Shown: positions 27,311 through 36,171, counted from the first letter of the stretch. The stretch: 64,000 nucleotides of DNA from Desulfonatronovibrio magnus (GCF_000934755.1 NZ_KN882175.1:331736-395735), one strand, 5' to 3'. Notes: generated from the letters alone by a model not told the origin. A program made the numbers and translations.

Positions 27311-29266
27311 CTACGCAGTCCTCAGAGCTTCAAGCTTCTGCCTGTCTCTTTTATTTTTTCGGTACTGATTTAAAATAACCAAAGTTACAAGGGAAATACC
27401 TATTATATCCTTCACAATATCAGGGCTGAAGCACAGATAAGTTCCAACACCGAAGACGATCCATTCGATAAGTGTGGTTTTCCTGACAAGATAAAACATG
27501 GACCAGGCAGAAAAGGCGATGGTACCAATGGTGGCTGCAAAGTAAACCATGGCAATTTCCTGAACACTGCCCTGCAGCACCATAGCCGGCTCATAAGCAA
27601 AAAGAAACGGCACAACATAAATCAGCTTGGAAAACTTCAATGCAGTCCAGCCCGTGCGCCACGGATCAGATCCGGCAATGGCCGCACCAGCATATGCAGC
27701 TACGCACACAGGTGGAGTTACGTTGGAGTTCTGACTGAACCAGTAGACTATCATATGCGCGGCAATGAGGCTTACGCCCAGCTCATGCAGGGCCGGCACT
27801 GCAAGCACAGCTACAATGAGGTAAGAAGCAGTAACTGGAACGCCCATGCCGAGAACAAGGGAGGCAAAGGCAATAAGAATCATGGCAATCAGCAGGTTTC
27901 CACCAGAAAGAGAGATAATCAGATCGGAAAATTTCAGCCCTATTCCACTCAAGGAAATTGTACCGACAATAATACCAATAACACCTACAGTTGCGCCAAT
28001 GACCAGTGTATTACGAGCACCAACTACTATGGCTCTCCAAATTTGACTGGGACCCATACGATATTCTTTATCCACCCAGCTGATGACAACACAGGAAATA
28101 GTGGCCCAGAAAGCCGCCATGCCCGGAGAATATCCAAACAACATCATGGCTACAATAATGACAAGTGGCATGGCCTTGAACCAGTGCTGTTTAAAAACTT
28201 CTCTTGCTTTGGGTGAATTTTCATCCACAATGCCGCGAATATTTTGTTTTTTGGCCTCAAAGTGAATCATGACAAATACAGAAATAAAATAAAGAAGGGC
28301 AGGAAAAACAGCAATGGCCATGATCTGAACGTATGGAGTATTGGTCATCTCAGCCATTAAAAATCCACCCGCTCCCATAATGGGCGGCATAAACATACCG
28401 CCTATGGATGCGGCAGGCTCAATGGCTCCTGCCACATGCGGTCTGAAACCGGCCCTTTTCATCAAAGGGATGGTAAATGAACCTGTGGAAACTGTATTGG
28501 CGATGGCTGATCCGGAAACTGAACCAAAAAAACCTGACGCTACAACTGATACTTTAGCCGGACCACCAAGACTTCTGCCAGCAAGGGCCAGGGGCCAGTC
28601 AATAAAAAACCTGCCCACTCCTGACTGCTGCAGAAAGGAACCAAAAAAGATAAATATAATTACATAAGTCACCAGAACATTACACATGACTCCGAAAACA
28701 CCGTCCTGAGTCAGGTACAAAAAAGTTGCCAGACGCTCAATATCAAATCCTCTATGCGCAATGATGCCGGGCATGTATGGACCAAAATAACCATAGACAA
28801 GAAAAAGCAGGCCTCCAATGGTGATGGACCACCCCAAAACCCTTCTGCTGACTTCAAGAGAAAGCACAATACCGACAATACTTACCCAGATATCCATCTG
28901 AGTCTCTGCACCCATTCTGTAGGCCAGATTTTCAAATTCCAAAATCCAGTATCCAACAACAAATATGGACGTAAGAGCTAGACCAATATCTACTATTGTC
29001 GGGCGATGCATGTTGGATTTGGACCAGAAGGGAAAAGAGATAAAAATCATCACATAGGTCAGCAGCACATAAACACCACGATGGTATTGGTCACTAAAGG
29101 GCTGTACACCTGCGGAATACAAGTAAAAGAATACCATTGCCGCACCCAACACACATACCAGTACATGCCAGAACGGGGTCAGCCTTCTACCAAACTTGGA
29201 TTCCTTGGCCTTTATTTTTTCCAGCTCTTGTTTTTGTTCTTCTGTAAGGTCCTTGATATCCGACAT
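27311..29266 (-). CDS. TRAP transporter fused permease (TAXI type)
   Basis: 651 residues from MSDIKDLTEEQ (29266; AAGG just upstream). The frame is open 6 codons further. A fused small and large TRAP permease with about 16-18 membrane segments. The DctM-like part contains SGVGRFFIDWPLALAGRSLG, GSVSGSAIANTVSTGSFTIP, GAIEPAASIGGMFMPPIMGA and GMGVPVTASYLIVAVLAVPA. It imports organic anions or amino acids using an ion gradient together with the TAXI receptor at 29866, from which it is separated by 580 bp of repeats and a terminator. Confidence 0.95.
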   Translation of the reverse strand: MSDIKDLTEEQKQELEKIKAKESKFGRRLTPFWHVLVCVLGAAMVFFYLYSAGVQPFSDQYHRGVYVLLTYVMIFISFPFWSKSNMHRPTIVDIGLALTSIFVVGYWILEFENLAYRMGAETQMDIWVSIVGIVLSLEVSRRVLGWSITIGGLLFLVYGYFGPYMPGIIAHRGFDIERLATFLYLTQDGVFGVMCNVLVTYVIIFIFFGSFLQQSGVGRFFIDWPLALAGRSLGGPAKVSVVASGFFGSVSGSAIANTVSTGSFTIPLMKRAGFRPHVAGAIEPAASIGGMFMPPIMGAGGFLMAEMTNTPYVQIMAIAVFPALLYFISVFVMIHFEAKKQNIRGIVDENSPKAREVFKQHWFKAMPLVIIVAMMLFGYSPGMAAFWATISCVVISWVDKEYRMGPSQIWRAIVVGARNTLVIGATVGVIGIIVGTISLSGIGLKFSDLIISLSGGNLLIAMILIAFASLVLGMGVPVTASYLIVAVLAVPALHELGVSLIAAHMIVYWFSQNSNVTPPVCVAAYAGAAIAGSDPWRTGWTALKFSKLIYVVPFLFAYEPAMVLQGSVQEIAMVYFAATIGTIAFSAWSMFYLVRKTTLIEWIVFGVGTYLCFSPDIVKDIIGISLVTLVILNQYRKNKRDRQKLEALRTA

Positions 29267-29308
29267 CTCGCCTTTACACCTCATATTTTAAAAATTTGAC
29301 AAAGGGGA

Positions 29309-29627
29309 CACTACAGCGACATTCTGTGTAAATTATTGTCTGGCCATCGGGAACAGACACTTTTGCCGGACTCAAACCGTAAAACCCGGCGGCAATAGAG
29401 CCAGTCATCTTTACAATTGGTATCTGTTTAGCGCTTTTAAGGAAAGCAGGGGACAGGCACTCCGGGACCCACTTGATCATCAATTTGTGCTCAAAATGAC
29501 TCATTTTCGGGATAAGCGGGTCCCGGAAGAGCAGTCCCCCTCCGGGCTGTATGCCTCCGGGCAGGAAGCCGTGCCACATGCAAAGCGCTAAACAGATACT
29601 ACCATTGAATAAAGTATCACTGTAGTG
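29309..29627 (+). repeat. R4 repeat copy 1, carrying a nested R3 element
   Basis: Left edge CACTACAGCGACATTCTGTG; right edge AATAAAGTATCACTGTAGTG (inverted CACTACAG ends). The body matches the 142-bp R4 at 42588-42729 up to AGAGCCAGTC, where a 180-bp R3 element (29420-29599) interrupts it. Removing R3 leaves 139 bp, close to the intact copy. Confidence 0.8.
29420..29599 (+). repeat. R3 structured repeat, copy A
   Basis: Bounded by perfect 18-bp inverted ends (GTATCTGTTTAGCGCTTT and its complement). Inside, CCGGGACCCACTT (29462-29474) pairs with AAGCGGGTCCCGG (29514-29526). Conserved blocks are GCAGGGGACAGGCAC and CCCCCTCCGGGCTGTATGCC-TCCGGGCAGGAAGCC-GTGCCACATGC. No ORF is present. Copies B and C are at 38253 and 54321. 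Confidence 0.88.
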
Positions 29628-29636
29628 GTAATAGTT

Positions 29637-29808
29637 TAGTAACTTACCGTTTCAATCCTGTAGAAAAAAAACAAGAATTTTTTATAACCTTGAAAGAGCA
29701 ATGATGCCCAAGATCCTTATTCTTCAGCCTTCAGCCTGAAAAGTAAGGTTATCGCCCAAACTTAACTATTCTTGTTTAAATTGGGTCGTGGGCACAGCCC
29801 GCATTAGA
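29637..29808 (-). repeat. R1 repeat, copy 3 (reverse, subtype b)
   Basis: On the minus strand it starts TAATGCGGGCTGTGCCCACG and ends GGTAAGTTACTA. The middle (TTTAAACAAGAATAGTTAAG, GGGCGATAACC, CTTCAGCC heptamers, GATCTTGGGCATCATTGC) is nearly identical to copy 4 at 33728 and differs from copies 1, 2 and 7. Confidence 0.88.
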
Positions 29809-29812
29809 CCTG

Positions 29813-29850
29813 AAAAAAAAGAGAACCGGACTAAAAAATCCGGTTCTCTT
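29813..29850 (-). terminator. Terminator after the TAXI receptor gene
   Basis: A perfect 12-bp stem AAGAGAACCGGA/TCCGGTTCTCTT around an 8-nt loop is followed on the minus strand by eight T. It lies 16 bp past the receptor stop and should uncouple receptor and permease transcription at least partly. Confidence 0.93.
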
Positions 29851-29865
29851 AAAAAGATCATTACT

Positions 29866-30858
29866 TTACGGCTTCAAGTGCTCAGGAATATCAATACCCT
29901 GCTCGCTCCAGAAGCGATATGCTCCAGGATGCAATGGAACTGACGCACCCATAATGCCGTTTTCAATGCTCATTTCCCGGGCAGCACCGTGAGCTGTACG
30001 CATATGCTGCAGACCGGCTTCGGAAAAAATGGTTTTTACAGATTCATACACTATGTCTTCATCCACTCCTGCTCCGGCGCACCAGAATGTTGAGTCCTGA
30101 AAGGAGTACACATCGTTTTCCTGACCGCGATATGTTTCGCCGGGAATAACAACTCTCTCATAAAATGGGTATTCATCATAAAACCCGGACTCTTCAGCAT
30201 CAATATGCAGATTGACAAGATCAATTCTGGTCTGGGTGGCAGCTTCAATAACCGAGGCATTGGGATAACCCACAAGCACCCAGAAAGCATCAATATTACC
30301 ATCTCTAAAAGCAGATGCAGCAGGTGAGTAGCCTAAGAACTGAGGTCTGATGTCATCCCATATTCCAATGTGCCTGAAAAATCTTTCTGCAGACAGTGCA
30401 GCACCTGATCCGGCATTACCTACGGCCACTCTCTTGCCTACAAGATCTTTGGCTGAAGAAATCTCATCTCTTGCTCTTACAACCAACTGGGCAGGAGCAC
30501 CGTACAAATAGGCCACAGACATTACATTTTCGTATTTCCTTTCGTCATTGGGAAGCAGCCCCAATCTGCCAAGGTAAGCATCCCCTGAGTAAACAATACC
30601 ATAATCTATCTGACCGGCGTTGATTCTTCTAAGGTTTTCACCAGATCCTCCAGATCCCTCAGATGACATTTCAAGATTAGGCACGTGCCTGCCAAGATAT
30701 ATGGCCATGCCATTGGCAAAATAGTTGAATGTACCGCCGGTGGGACCGCCGCCAAAGGCAAGAAAAGCCCTTCTCTGAGCATCTGCCTTGTCAAAGCTCA
30801 AGCAAAAGGACAAAGCCAGAAAACCGGCCAGCAAAAAAATTAAACTACCCTTTTTCAT
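29866..30858 (-). CDS. TAXI-family TRAP solute-binding protein
   Basis: 330 residues. The signal peptide is cleaved near residue 27 (DKADA-QRR). The mature protein starts RAFLAFGGGPTGGTFNYFAN, a TAXI-family signature, and contains RINAGQIDYGIVYSGDAYLG and GSGAALSAERFF. It binds a small anionic solute in the periplasm and hands it to the TRAP permease. AGGAGG lies 5 nt before the ATG. Confidence 0.95.
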   Translation of the reverse strand: MKKGSLIFLLAGFLALSFCLSFDKADAQRRAFLAFGGGPTGGTFNYFANGMAIYLGRHVPNLEMSSEGSGGSGENLRRINAGQIDYGIVYSGDAYLGRLGLLPNDERKYENVMSVAYLYGAPAQLVVRARDEISSAKDLVGKRVAVGNAGSGAALSAERFFRHIGIWDDIRPQFLGYSPAASAFRDGNIDAFWVLVGYPNASVIEAATQTRIDLVNLHIDAEESGFYDEYPFYERVVIPGETYRGQENDVYSFQDSTFWCAGAGVDEDIVYESVKTIFSEAGLQHMRTAHGAAREMSIENGIMGASVPLHPGAYRFWSEQGIDIPEHLKP

Positions 30859-30917
30859 TTAGACCTCCTAAAGTCTGGTTGAGTTAAAAAAGCTCTAATC
30901 TTATTTTGTTACATAAT

Positions 30918-30946
30918 TAAAAACCTGAAAACGCTGTTTAAGTCAA
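30918..30946 (-). promoter_or_regulatory. Candidate promoter for the TAXI receptor
   Basis: On the minus strand TTGACT (30946-30941) is followed by TTTTTA at 17 bp or TTTAAT at 19 bp, in an AT-rich stretch 60-90 bp before the ATG. Visual match only. Confidence 0.35.
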
Positions 30947-30989
30947 GATTTTTTTTAAATATAATAAATTATTATATCAGCGTGCTCCA

Positions 30990-31297
30990 TAAAACTCCGG
31001 GAAGTTACTGCATCATCCACTAAGACAAAATAGTGCCAACCCTTTATGAGCTTAACAAGATCAAGCCGAAAGCCTTGACTCTCAGACTGTCTCCATATTT
31101 TGGGAAGTGCTGCAAGGCTCCACACAAATGGCAATACCCTTTAACGAAGCAAATCTTGAAGCTTTCCACCCTATTATGTATGAACATCTTATCGGTTTCT
31201 CAAAAATTTTCAAGTTGTTCTTTTTTTCACTTTATACCGGTCATTGGAGGGAGTAATGGTAAGGGGTTGAAGGATGGAGGCTGGGGATTTAAGGTTA
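30990..31297. other. Intergenic stretch without a supported gene
   Basis: A 90-codon open frame exists on the plus strand at 31033-31305, but it has no ribosome site, no family resemblance and a composition like non-coding DNA. I see no RNA gene or other feature here. Confidence 0.4.
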
Positions 31298-31577
31298 TTT
31301 CCTAAGAAGCTCCTCACCCGGGCGGACCGGGACCTAACCTGTGAGTAACATAAAATAGCCTTAACGCGTTAGAGATTGCCGCGCTCGAAGACTCGCTCGC
31401 AATGACACCTGAGCTGTCAGGGATGTAGTTGCTCAAAACCTGTCACCCACGAGGGAGCCTAAGCGACCGAAACAATCTGTATGGTAAAACCATAATGCTG
31501 TGAATTTATTACTAATTTGGTTTTAGTTACTTGTAAGCTCTTCACCCGGGCGGACCGGGTGAGGAGCTTATAACTAA
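31298..31577 (+). repeat. R5 composite repeat, copy 1, flanked by R2 palindromes
   Basis: Left palindrome 31298-31350 (AAGCTCCTCACCCGGGCGGA, CTGTGAGTAAC). The core has a GATTGCCGCGCTCGAAGACT / CGCTCGCAATGAC hairpin (31374-31406) and ATCTGTATGGTAAAACCATA. The right palindrome 31534-31570 forms a near-perfect stem AAGCTCTTCACCCGG/CCGGGTGAGGAGCTT. The same composite in reverse is at 50816-51070. Confidence 0.87.
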
Positions 31578-31594
31578 ATAAAGTGTCGCTGTAG
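31574..31594. repeat. R4 end fragment
   Basis: AATAAAGTGTCGCTGTAGCG matches only the right edge of R4 and lies directly after the gap stop codon on the minus strand. Confidence 0.5.
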
Positions 31595-31616
31595 CGTTAA
31601 AGGTTTATCAATATTG

Positions 31617-32615
31617 CTACATATTGGCTTTGACCTTTTCCATCAGCCTCAGAAACTGATTGCAGAAACCGGCCTCATTGTCATACCAGATTATAAGCTT
31701 GACCATGGTTCCATTCATAACTGTGGTGGAAAGGGCATCAACTACACCGCCGTGAATGCTGCCATTGTAATCAATGGAAACCAGAGGCTTGACAGTATAC
31801 CCCAGAGGGCCTTTCATGGGACCTTCGGCAGCAGCCTTGAGGGCATTGTTCACATCTTCTGCACTGGTGCTCTTTTCCACTTCAGCCACAAGATCAACAA
31901 GCGATACATTAGGTGTAGGAACCCTTACTGCCATTCCATCCAGCTTGCCTTCTAAGGCTGGAATTACCTGACTGACTGCCCTCGCCGCTCCAGTAGTGGT
32001 AGGGATCATGGACATGGCCGCAGCCCTGGCCCGGCGGATATCCTTGTGAGTTCCGTCCAGAATGCGCTGGCTCATGGTATAAGCATGAATTGTAGTCATA
32101 AGACCATGCTTGAAACCAAAATTATCCACCAGAACCTTGGCTGCCGGGGCAAGACAATTAGTGGTGCATGACGCGTTGGAAACAATCCTATCATCTGCTT
32201 TGAGAGTAGAATCATTTACTCCCATGACAATGGTTGCATCAGCATTTTTACCAGGAGCACTGATAAGCACCTTTTTGCCTCCGCAGCTTAAATGCTTCTC
32301 GCAGCTCTCGCGATCAGTAAACTTTCCTGTTGTTTCAAGAACCATGTCCACACCAAGATCTTTCCAAACCCACTCGCCAGGACCTTTCCTGGTCACCTGA
32401 ACTTCCTGGCCGTCCACTGCAAAACCGTTGTCTGTGGGGCTGACTTCCTTACTAAAAGTTCCATGGACTGAATCAAACTGCAGCAGATGAGCCAGTTGTT
32501 CATTATCTGCTCTGGCATTGACTGCCACAAGCTCCATTTCCTTATTTCCGGCCAGAAGCCTGGCCATATACCTGCCGATTCTGCCAAAGCCGTTCATACC
32601 TACCTTAATGGCCAT
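31617..32615 (-). CDS. gap: Glyceraldehyde-3-phosphate dehydrogenase, type I
   Basis: 332 residues. Rossmann motif NGFGRIGRY, catalytic Cys150 in NASCTTNCLAP, and the substrate loop after it. The cofactor loop reads AVNARADN, so the usual NAD-specific Asp after Asn33 is Ala followed by Arg. This loop is common in sulfate reducers as I recall and may relax cofactor choice (inference). AAGGAGA precedes the ATG. It is 11 bp downstream of fba; the two form an operon for the middle of glycolysis or gluconeogenesis. Confidence 0.97.
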   Translation of the reverse strand: MAIKVGMNGFGRIGRYMARLLAGNKEMELVAVNARADNEQLAHLLQFDSVHGTFSKEVSPTDNGFAVDGQEVQVTRKGPGEWVWKDLGVDMVLETTGKFTDRESCEKHLSCGGKKVLISAPGKNADATIVMGVNDSTLKADDRIVSNASCTTNCLAPAAKVLVDNFGFKHGLMTTIHAYTMSQRILDGTHKDIRRARAAAMSMIPTTTGAARAVSQVIPALEGKLDGMAVRVPTPNVSLVDLVAEVEKSTSAEDVNNALKAAAEGPMKGPLGYTVKPLVSIDYNGSIHGGVVDALSTTVMNGTMVKLIIWYDNEAGFCNQFLRLMEKVKANM

Positions 32616-32626
32616 TTATATCTCCT

Positions 32627-33550
32627 TTATATCTTGTTTGATGATCCAAGAACAGTTTTGATTTTGTGCTGCACCATATCCTTGACTGCCTGGCGGGCGG
32701 GTTTAAGATAGCTTCGTGGATCAAATTCCTGTGGATTTTCCTTGAAAAATTTGCGAATAACAGCAGTCATGGCCAGACGAATATCTGTGTCAATATTTAT
32801 TTTACACACACCCATGGTTGCAGCCTTGCGCAGAAAATCTTCTGGCACTCCCTTGGCATCAGCAACCTGTCCGCCGTATTCATTGGCCATGGCAACAAAT
32901 TCCGGCAAAACCGAAGAAGCACCATGAAGAACTAAGGGATATCTCGGCAACATGGAGGATATTGTTTCCAGACGGTCGAAATCAAGCTTTGGCTCTCCTT
33001 TGAACTTGTACGCTCCATGGCTTGTGCCAATGGCAATAGCGAGAGAATCGCAGCCCGTACGTTCAACAAATTCCGCTGCTTCATCAGGCACTGTATAGAC
33101 ATTTTCTTCAGAACTTACTTCATCCTCTACACCTGCAAGCCTTCCAAGTTCAGCTTCAACCCATACATTTTTATCATGGGCATATTCCACAACCTGCTTA
33201 GTCAGCGCAATATTCTCCTCAAAAGACAGATGAGAACCGTCAATCATGACTGAGGTAAAGCCCCCGTCAATAACTTCCTTGCAGATTTCAAAGGTCTGTC
33301 CATGGTCTAAGTGCAGGACAATAGGCAGATCAGCTTCCTCAAGAGCTGCTTCCATGAGTTTAATAATGTATCCCTGGCCGGCATACTTTCTTGCACCGGC
33401 AGAGACCTGCAGAATCAATGGTGATTGCTCTTCTTCAGCTGCTTTGATGATTCCCTGAATAATTTCCATATTGTTGACGTTGAATGCGCCGATGGCATAT
33501 TTACCATCATACGCCCGATCAAACATTTCTTTGGGTGACGTCAAGGGCAT
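32627..33550 (-). CDS. fba: Class II fructose-bisphosphate aldolase
   Basis: Cleaves fructose-1,6-bisphosphate with a Zn ion. 307 residues. HLDHGQ holds the catalytic Asp and first metal ligand; VEAELGRLAGVEDEV, IGTSHGAYKF and VLHGASSV supply the other ligands and phosphate loop. AAGGAGG lies 7 nt before the ATG. A perfect 17-bp inverted repeat lies 42 bp upstream. Confidence 0.96.
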   Translation of the reverse strand: MPLTSPKEMFDRAYDGKYAIGAFNVNNMEIIQGIIKAAEEEQSPLILQVSAGARKYAGQGYIIKLMEAALEEADLPIVLHLDHGQTFEICKEVIDGGFTSVMIDGSHLSFEENIALTKQVVEYAHDKNVWVEAELGRLAGVEDEVSSEENVYTVPDEAAEFVERTGCDSLAIAIGTSHGAYKFKGEPKLDFDRLETISSMLPRYPLVLHGASSVLPEFVAMANEYGGQVADAKGVPEDFLRKAATMGVCKINIDTDIRLAMTAVIRKFFKENPQEFDPRSYLKPARQAVKDMVQHKIKTVLGSSNKI

Positions 33551-33591
33551 AACAGAACCTCCTTATAGTATACAATGGTTTGTTTGAAGCT

Positions 33592-33637
33592 TAAACCGTT
33601 TCCTGAAATCCGGCACCGGTTTTCAGGAAACGGTTTA
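33592..33637 (-). promoter_or_regulatory. Perfect 17-bp inverted repeat upstream of fba-gap
   Basis: TAAACCGTTTCCTGAAA (33592-33608) and its exact complement (33621-33637) flank a 12-nt loop that itself holds CCGG-CA-CCGG. It begins 42 bp before the fba ATG, with a possible TATATA -10 box at 33650-33655. There is no T-run, so an operator or a 5-prime stabilising or regulatory hairpin fits better than a terminator. Confidence 0.75.
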
Positions 33638-33727
33638 CATCTAAGTCTCTATATACCTGCCCGACCATAGTCAGCAGATTGCCATGACTATCTTCGAACC
33701 AGCCATGATAAATCAACAGCTGGAATG

Positions 33728-33904
33728 ACTAATGCGGGCTGTGCCCACAGCTCAATTTAAACAAGAATAGTTAAGTTTGGGCGATAACCTTGCTTTTCAG
33801 GCTGAAGGCTGAAGGCTGAAGAATAAGGATCTTGGGCATCATTGCTCTTTCAAGGTTAAAAAAATTCTTGTTTTTTTCTACAGGACTGAAACGGTAAGTT
33901 ACTA
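33728..33904 (+). repeat. R1 repeat, copy 4 (subtype b)
   Basis: Head CTAATGCGGGCTGTGCCCAC, GGCTGAA heptamer x3, and tail GAAACGGTAAGTTACTA. Nearly identical in the middle to copy 3. The rest of the 454-bp gap between surE and fba (33905-34004) has only weak inverted motifs (AACACA/TGTGTT at about 33977-33994). Confidence 0.88.
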
Positions 33905-34004
33905 TTAATCAGTCACAAATATCGCAAGAGCCTTATATCAGGGCTTTCCCCTGCCGTGCAGAAGGTTGTACCACCTTTAACACAGGCTGTTGTGTTGATT
34001 GAAA

Positions 34005-34772
34005 TTAAGACATACTAATCGATTGAACAAGTTCTTGCAACTCATTCATGGCAGCAAAGTTGGTAAGTTCAAATCTAAGAGGAGTTAAAGTGATATAATC
34101 CTTGCTAAGCAGTGCCCGATCAGCTCCAGGATCAACCTTTTCCATGGGAATTTCCCCGCCCAGCCAGTAGTATGGTCTGCCTCGCGGATCCTTGCGGCAA
34201 TTATAATAATCACAATAGACAACATTGGTCTGAGGGCAGACCTTGACACCTTTGACGCTACTCAACGCACAACTTGGAAAATTCAGGTTCAGAACATTTT
34301 GCGCCGGAAGCCTGTCCCATGGAAATTTCAAGAGCAGTTCAGCAGTCCAGGCTGCCTGGGCGCTCAGATCTGTCGGCCTGAAATCATCTATGGATACTGC
34401 AAGAGAAGGAATTCCAGCAAGAGCGCTTTCAGTTGCTGCGGACACAGTTCCTGAATAAAGAACATCAATACCCACATTGGCCCCGTTGTTGATGCCGGAC
34501 ACCACAAGATCAGGCATTTTATCAAGATAGGCATTCATGGCCCATTTTACGCAGTCCACAGGAGTTCCGCTCACTGCCATGCCCTTGTATCCATCCTCAG
34601 AGATTTCCTTAACTCTCACAGGAGAGAAAATTGTCACTGAGTGACCTACAGCGCTCTGTTCAGTGACAGGGGCCACCACACGAACAGTGTGCCCGGCCCC
34701 TGTCAACGCCCGGTAAAGGGCCTTGATGCCTACAGCATGTATGCCGTCATCATTTGTCAGGAGAATGTCCAT
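34005..34772 (-). CDS. surE: 5-prime-nucleotidase SurE
   Basis: A 255-residue nucleoside 5-prime-monophosphatase. The opening MDILLTNDDGIHAVG gives the metal-binding Asp pair (8-9); VVAPVTEQSAVGHS and VSGINNGANVG complete the active site. It overlaps the end of korC by 16 bp, so it is translationally coupled to the oxidoreductase genes without an evident metabolic link. Confidence 0.96.
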   Translation of the reverse strand: MDILLTNDDGIHAVGIKALYRALTGAGHTVRVVAPVTEQSAVGHSVTIFSPVRVKEISEDGYKGMAVSGTPVDCVKWAMNAYLDKMPDLVVSGINNGANVGIDVLYSGTVSAATESALAGIPSLAVSIDDFRPTDLSAQAAWTAELLLKFPWDRLPAQNVLNLNFPSCALSSVKGVKVCPQTNVVYCDYYNCRKDPRGRPYYWLGGEIPMEKVDPGADRALLSKDYITLTPLRFELTNFAAMNELQELVQSISMS

Positions 34773-35338
34773 TTTTCCGGAGCATCGGGGTAATCTCTCT
34801 TGGCCTTGTTAAACCCCGCATTATAAGCTTTAAGGTTAATATCAATAATTTTCGCCGGCAACGTGCTTTTAAGGCTTTTGCGCACTGAAGCAGGCTTCAT
34901 AAAGGGCAGAAAATGAGTCAAAGCACCCAGGGTCACAATATTTGTAGTCTGCACCAGTCCGACCTTTTTGGCCATATCTGTAAATGGCAGGCCCCAATAA
35001 ATATTTGTCGGAGTCTGAGCCACCATGGAGGTGTCTACCACCAGAAAACCGCCATTTTTCAGGTTGGTGAAAAACTTGTTGCACGCCTCCTGACTCAGAG
35101 CTACGAGAAGGTCTAAGTTTATGGTTTTAGGATAGCTTATGGTGGAGGAACTGATGACCAGATCTGACCGGCTGGCCCCCCCTCTCGCCTCAGGACCATA
35201 ACTCTGAGTCTGGGTTACGTAAAAGCCGTGATCCAGAGCCAGCGCCTGGCCCATGATTTTTCCAAGAGTCAGAATGCCCTGCCCTCCAAGACCGGACAGG
35301 CGAATTTCAAACCTGTTCAACGGAGTATCTTTGATCAT
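34757..35338 (-). CDS. korC: 2-oxoacid:ferredoxin oxidoreductase gamma subunit
   Basis: 193 residues with the gamma-subunit opening RLSGLGGQGILTLGKIMGQA and TQTQSYGPEARGGASRSDLV. With KorA, KorB and KorD it forms the 2-oxoglutarate- (or related 2-oxoacid) ferredoxin oxidoreductase that makes acyl-CoA and reduced ferredoxin. It overlaps korB by 4 bp. Confidence 0.93.
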   Translation of the reverse strand: MIKDTPLNRFEIRLSGLGGQGILTLGKIMGQALALDHGFYVTQTQSYGPEARGGASRSDLVISSSTISYPKTINLDLLVALSQEACNKFFTNLKNGGFLVVDTSMVAQTPTNIYWGLPFTDMAKKVGLVQTTNIVTLGALTHFLPFMKPASVRKSLKSTLPAKIIDINLKAYNAGFNKAKRDYPDAPEKWTFS

Positions 35339-36168
35339 TTCCCACCTCCTGTAAGCTTTTGACGCGCCTCAATATATCTCTGTTCAAGTCCTGCGCAGTC
35401 CTTTTGCACAAAAATACCCGTTGAAATCCTGTCTTTCTGTTTTTCAGGGGGAAGTTCCCTGTACTTTTCGATGGGAGTGGCGTTTTTTTTCAGCCATTTA
35501 TACATATCAACAGTGGTTTTATATTTGTTCTTGCGCCCAAACTGGGTATGACAGGGAGTGATAAGCTCGACAAGGTTGAACCCGGGATGCTCCAGGGCGG
35601 TGGAAATAAGTCTGTCCATGAGATTGGCCTGCATTACCGTGGCTCTGGCCACAAAGTTGGCCCCGCAGGCTCTTGTTACTTCAGCTATATCAAACTCCTT
35701 TTCCATTTGCCCGAAAGGTGTTGTGGTGGAATAGCAGCCAAAAGGAGTAGTGGACGAACTCTGACCTCCGGTCATGCCGTAAATATGGTTATTGAGGACC
35801 AGAGTAGTCAGCCCGATATTTCTGCGCGCAGCATGAATCAAATGGTTCCCACCAATTGACAGGGCATCTCCATCACCCATGATGACAATAACCTTGAGCC
35901 TGGGATTAGCCAGCTTGATTCCTGTGGCAAATGTCAGCGCCCGGCCGTGTGTTGTATGAACAGTATTAAAATCAACATAAACCGGAATCCGTCCTGAACA
36001 TCCAATTCCGGCAACTACCACTATATCATCCTTGGGGATGTTCATGGAGTGAACACTTCTAATCAAAGAACCAAGTACAATCCCATGTCCGCATCCTGGG
36101 CAGAACACATGGGGAAATTTCTTGGTGTGCCTCAAATAATTATGTATGAGTTGAGTTACTTTTGCCAT
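35335..36168 (-). CDS. korB: 2-oxoacid:ferredoxin oxidoreductase beta subunit (TPP-binding)
   Basis: 277 residues. FPHVFCPGCGHGIVLG is the 4Fe-4S/TPP-proximal Cys motif; GIGCSGRIPVYVDFNTVHTT and the TPP-Mg motif GDGDALSIGGNHLIHAARRN are complete. The KorB type is supported by length and by the partner order. It starts 3 bp after korA. Confidence 0.94.
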   Translation of the reverse strand: MAKVTQLIHNYLRHTKKFPHVFCPGCGHGIVLGSLIRSVHSMNIPKDDIVVVAGIGCSGRIPVYVDFNTVHTTHGRALTFATGIKLANPRLKVIVIMGDGDALSIGGNHLIHAARRNIGLTTLVLNNHIYGMTGGQSSSTTPFGCYSTTTPFGQMEKEFDIAEVTRACGANFVARATVMQANLMDRLISTALEHPGFNLVELITPCHTQFGRKNKYKTTVDMYKWLKKNATPIEKYRELPPEKQKDRISTGIFVQKDCAGLEQRYIEARQKLTGGGK

Positions 36169-36171
36169 ATC

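Noticed and set aside
31033-31305. 90-codon plus-strand frame
   Set aside because: No ribosome site, no family resemblance and it runs into an R2 palindrome.
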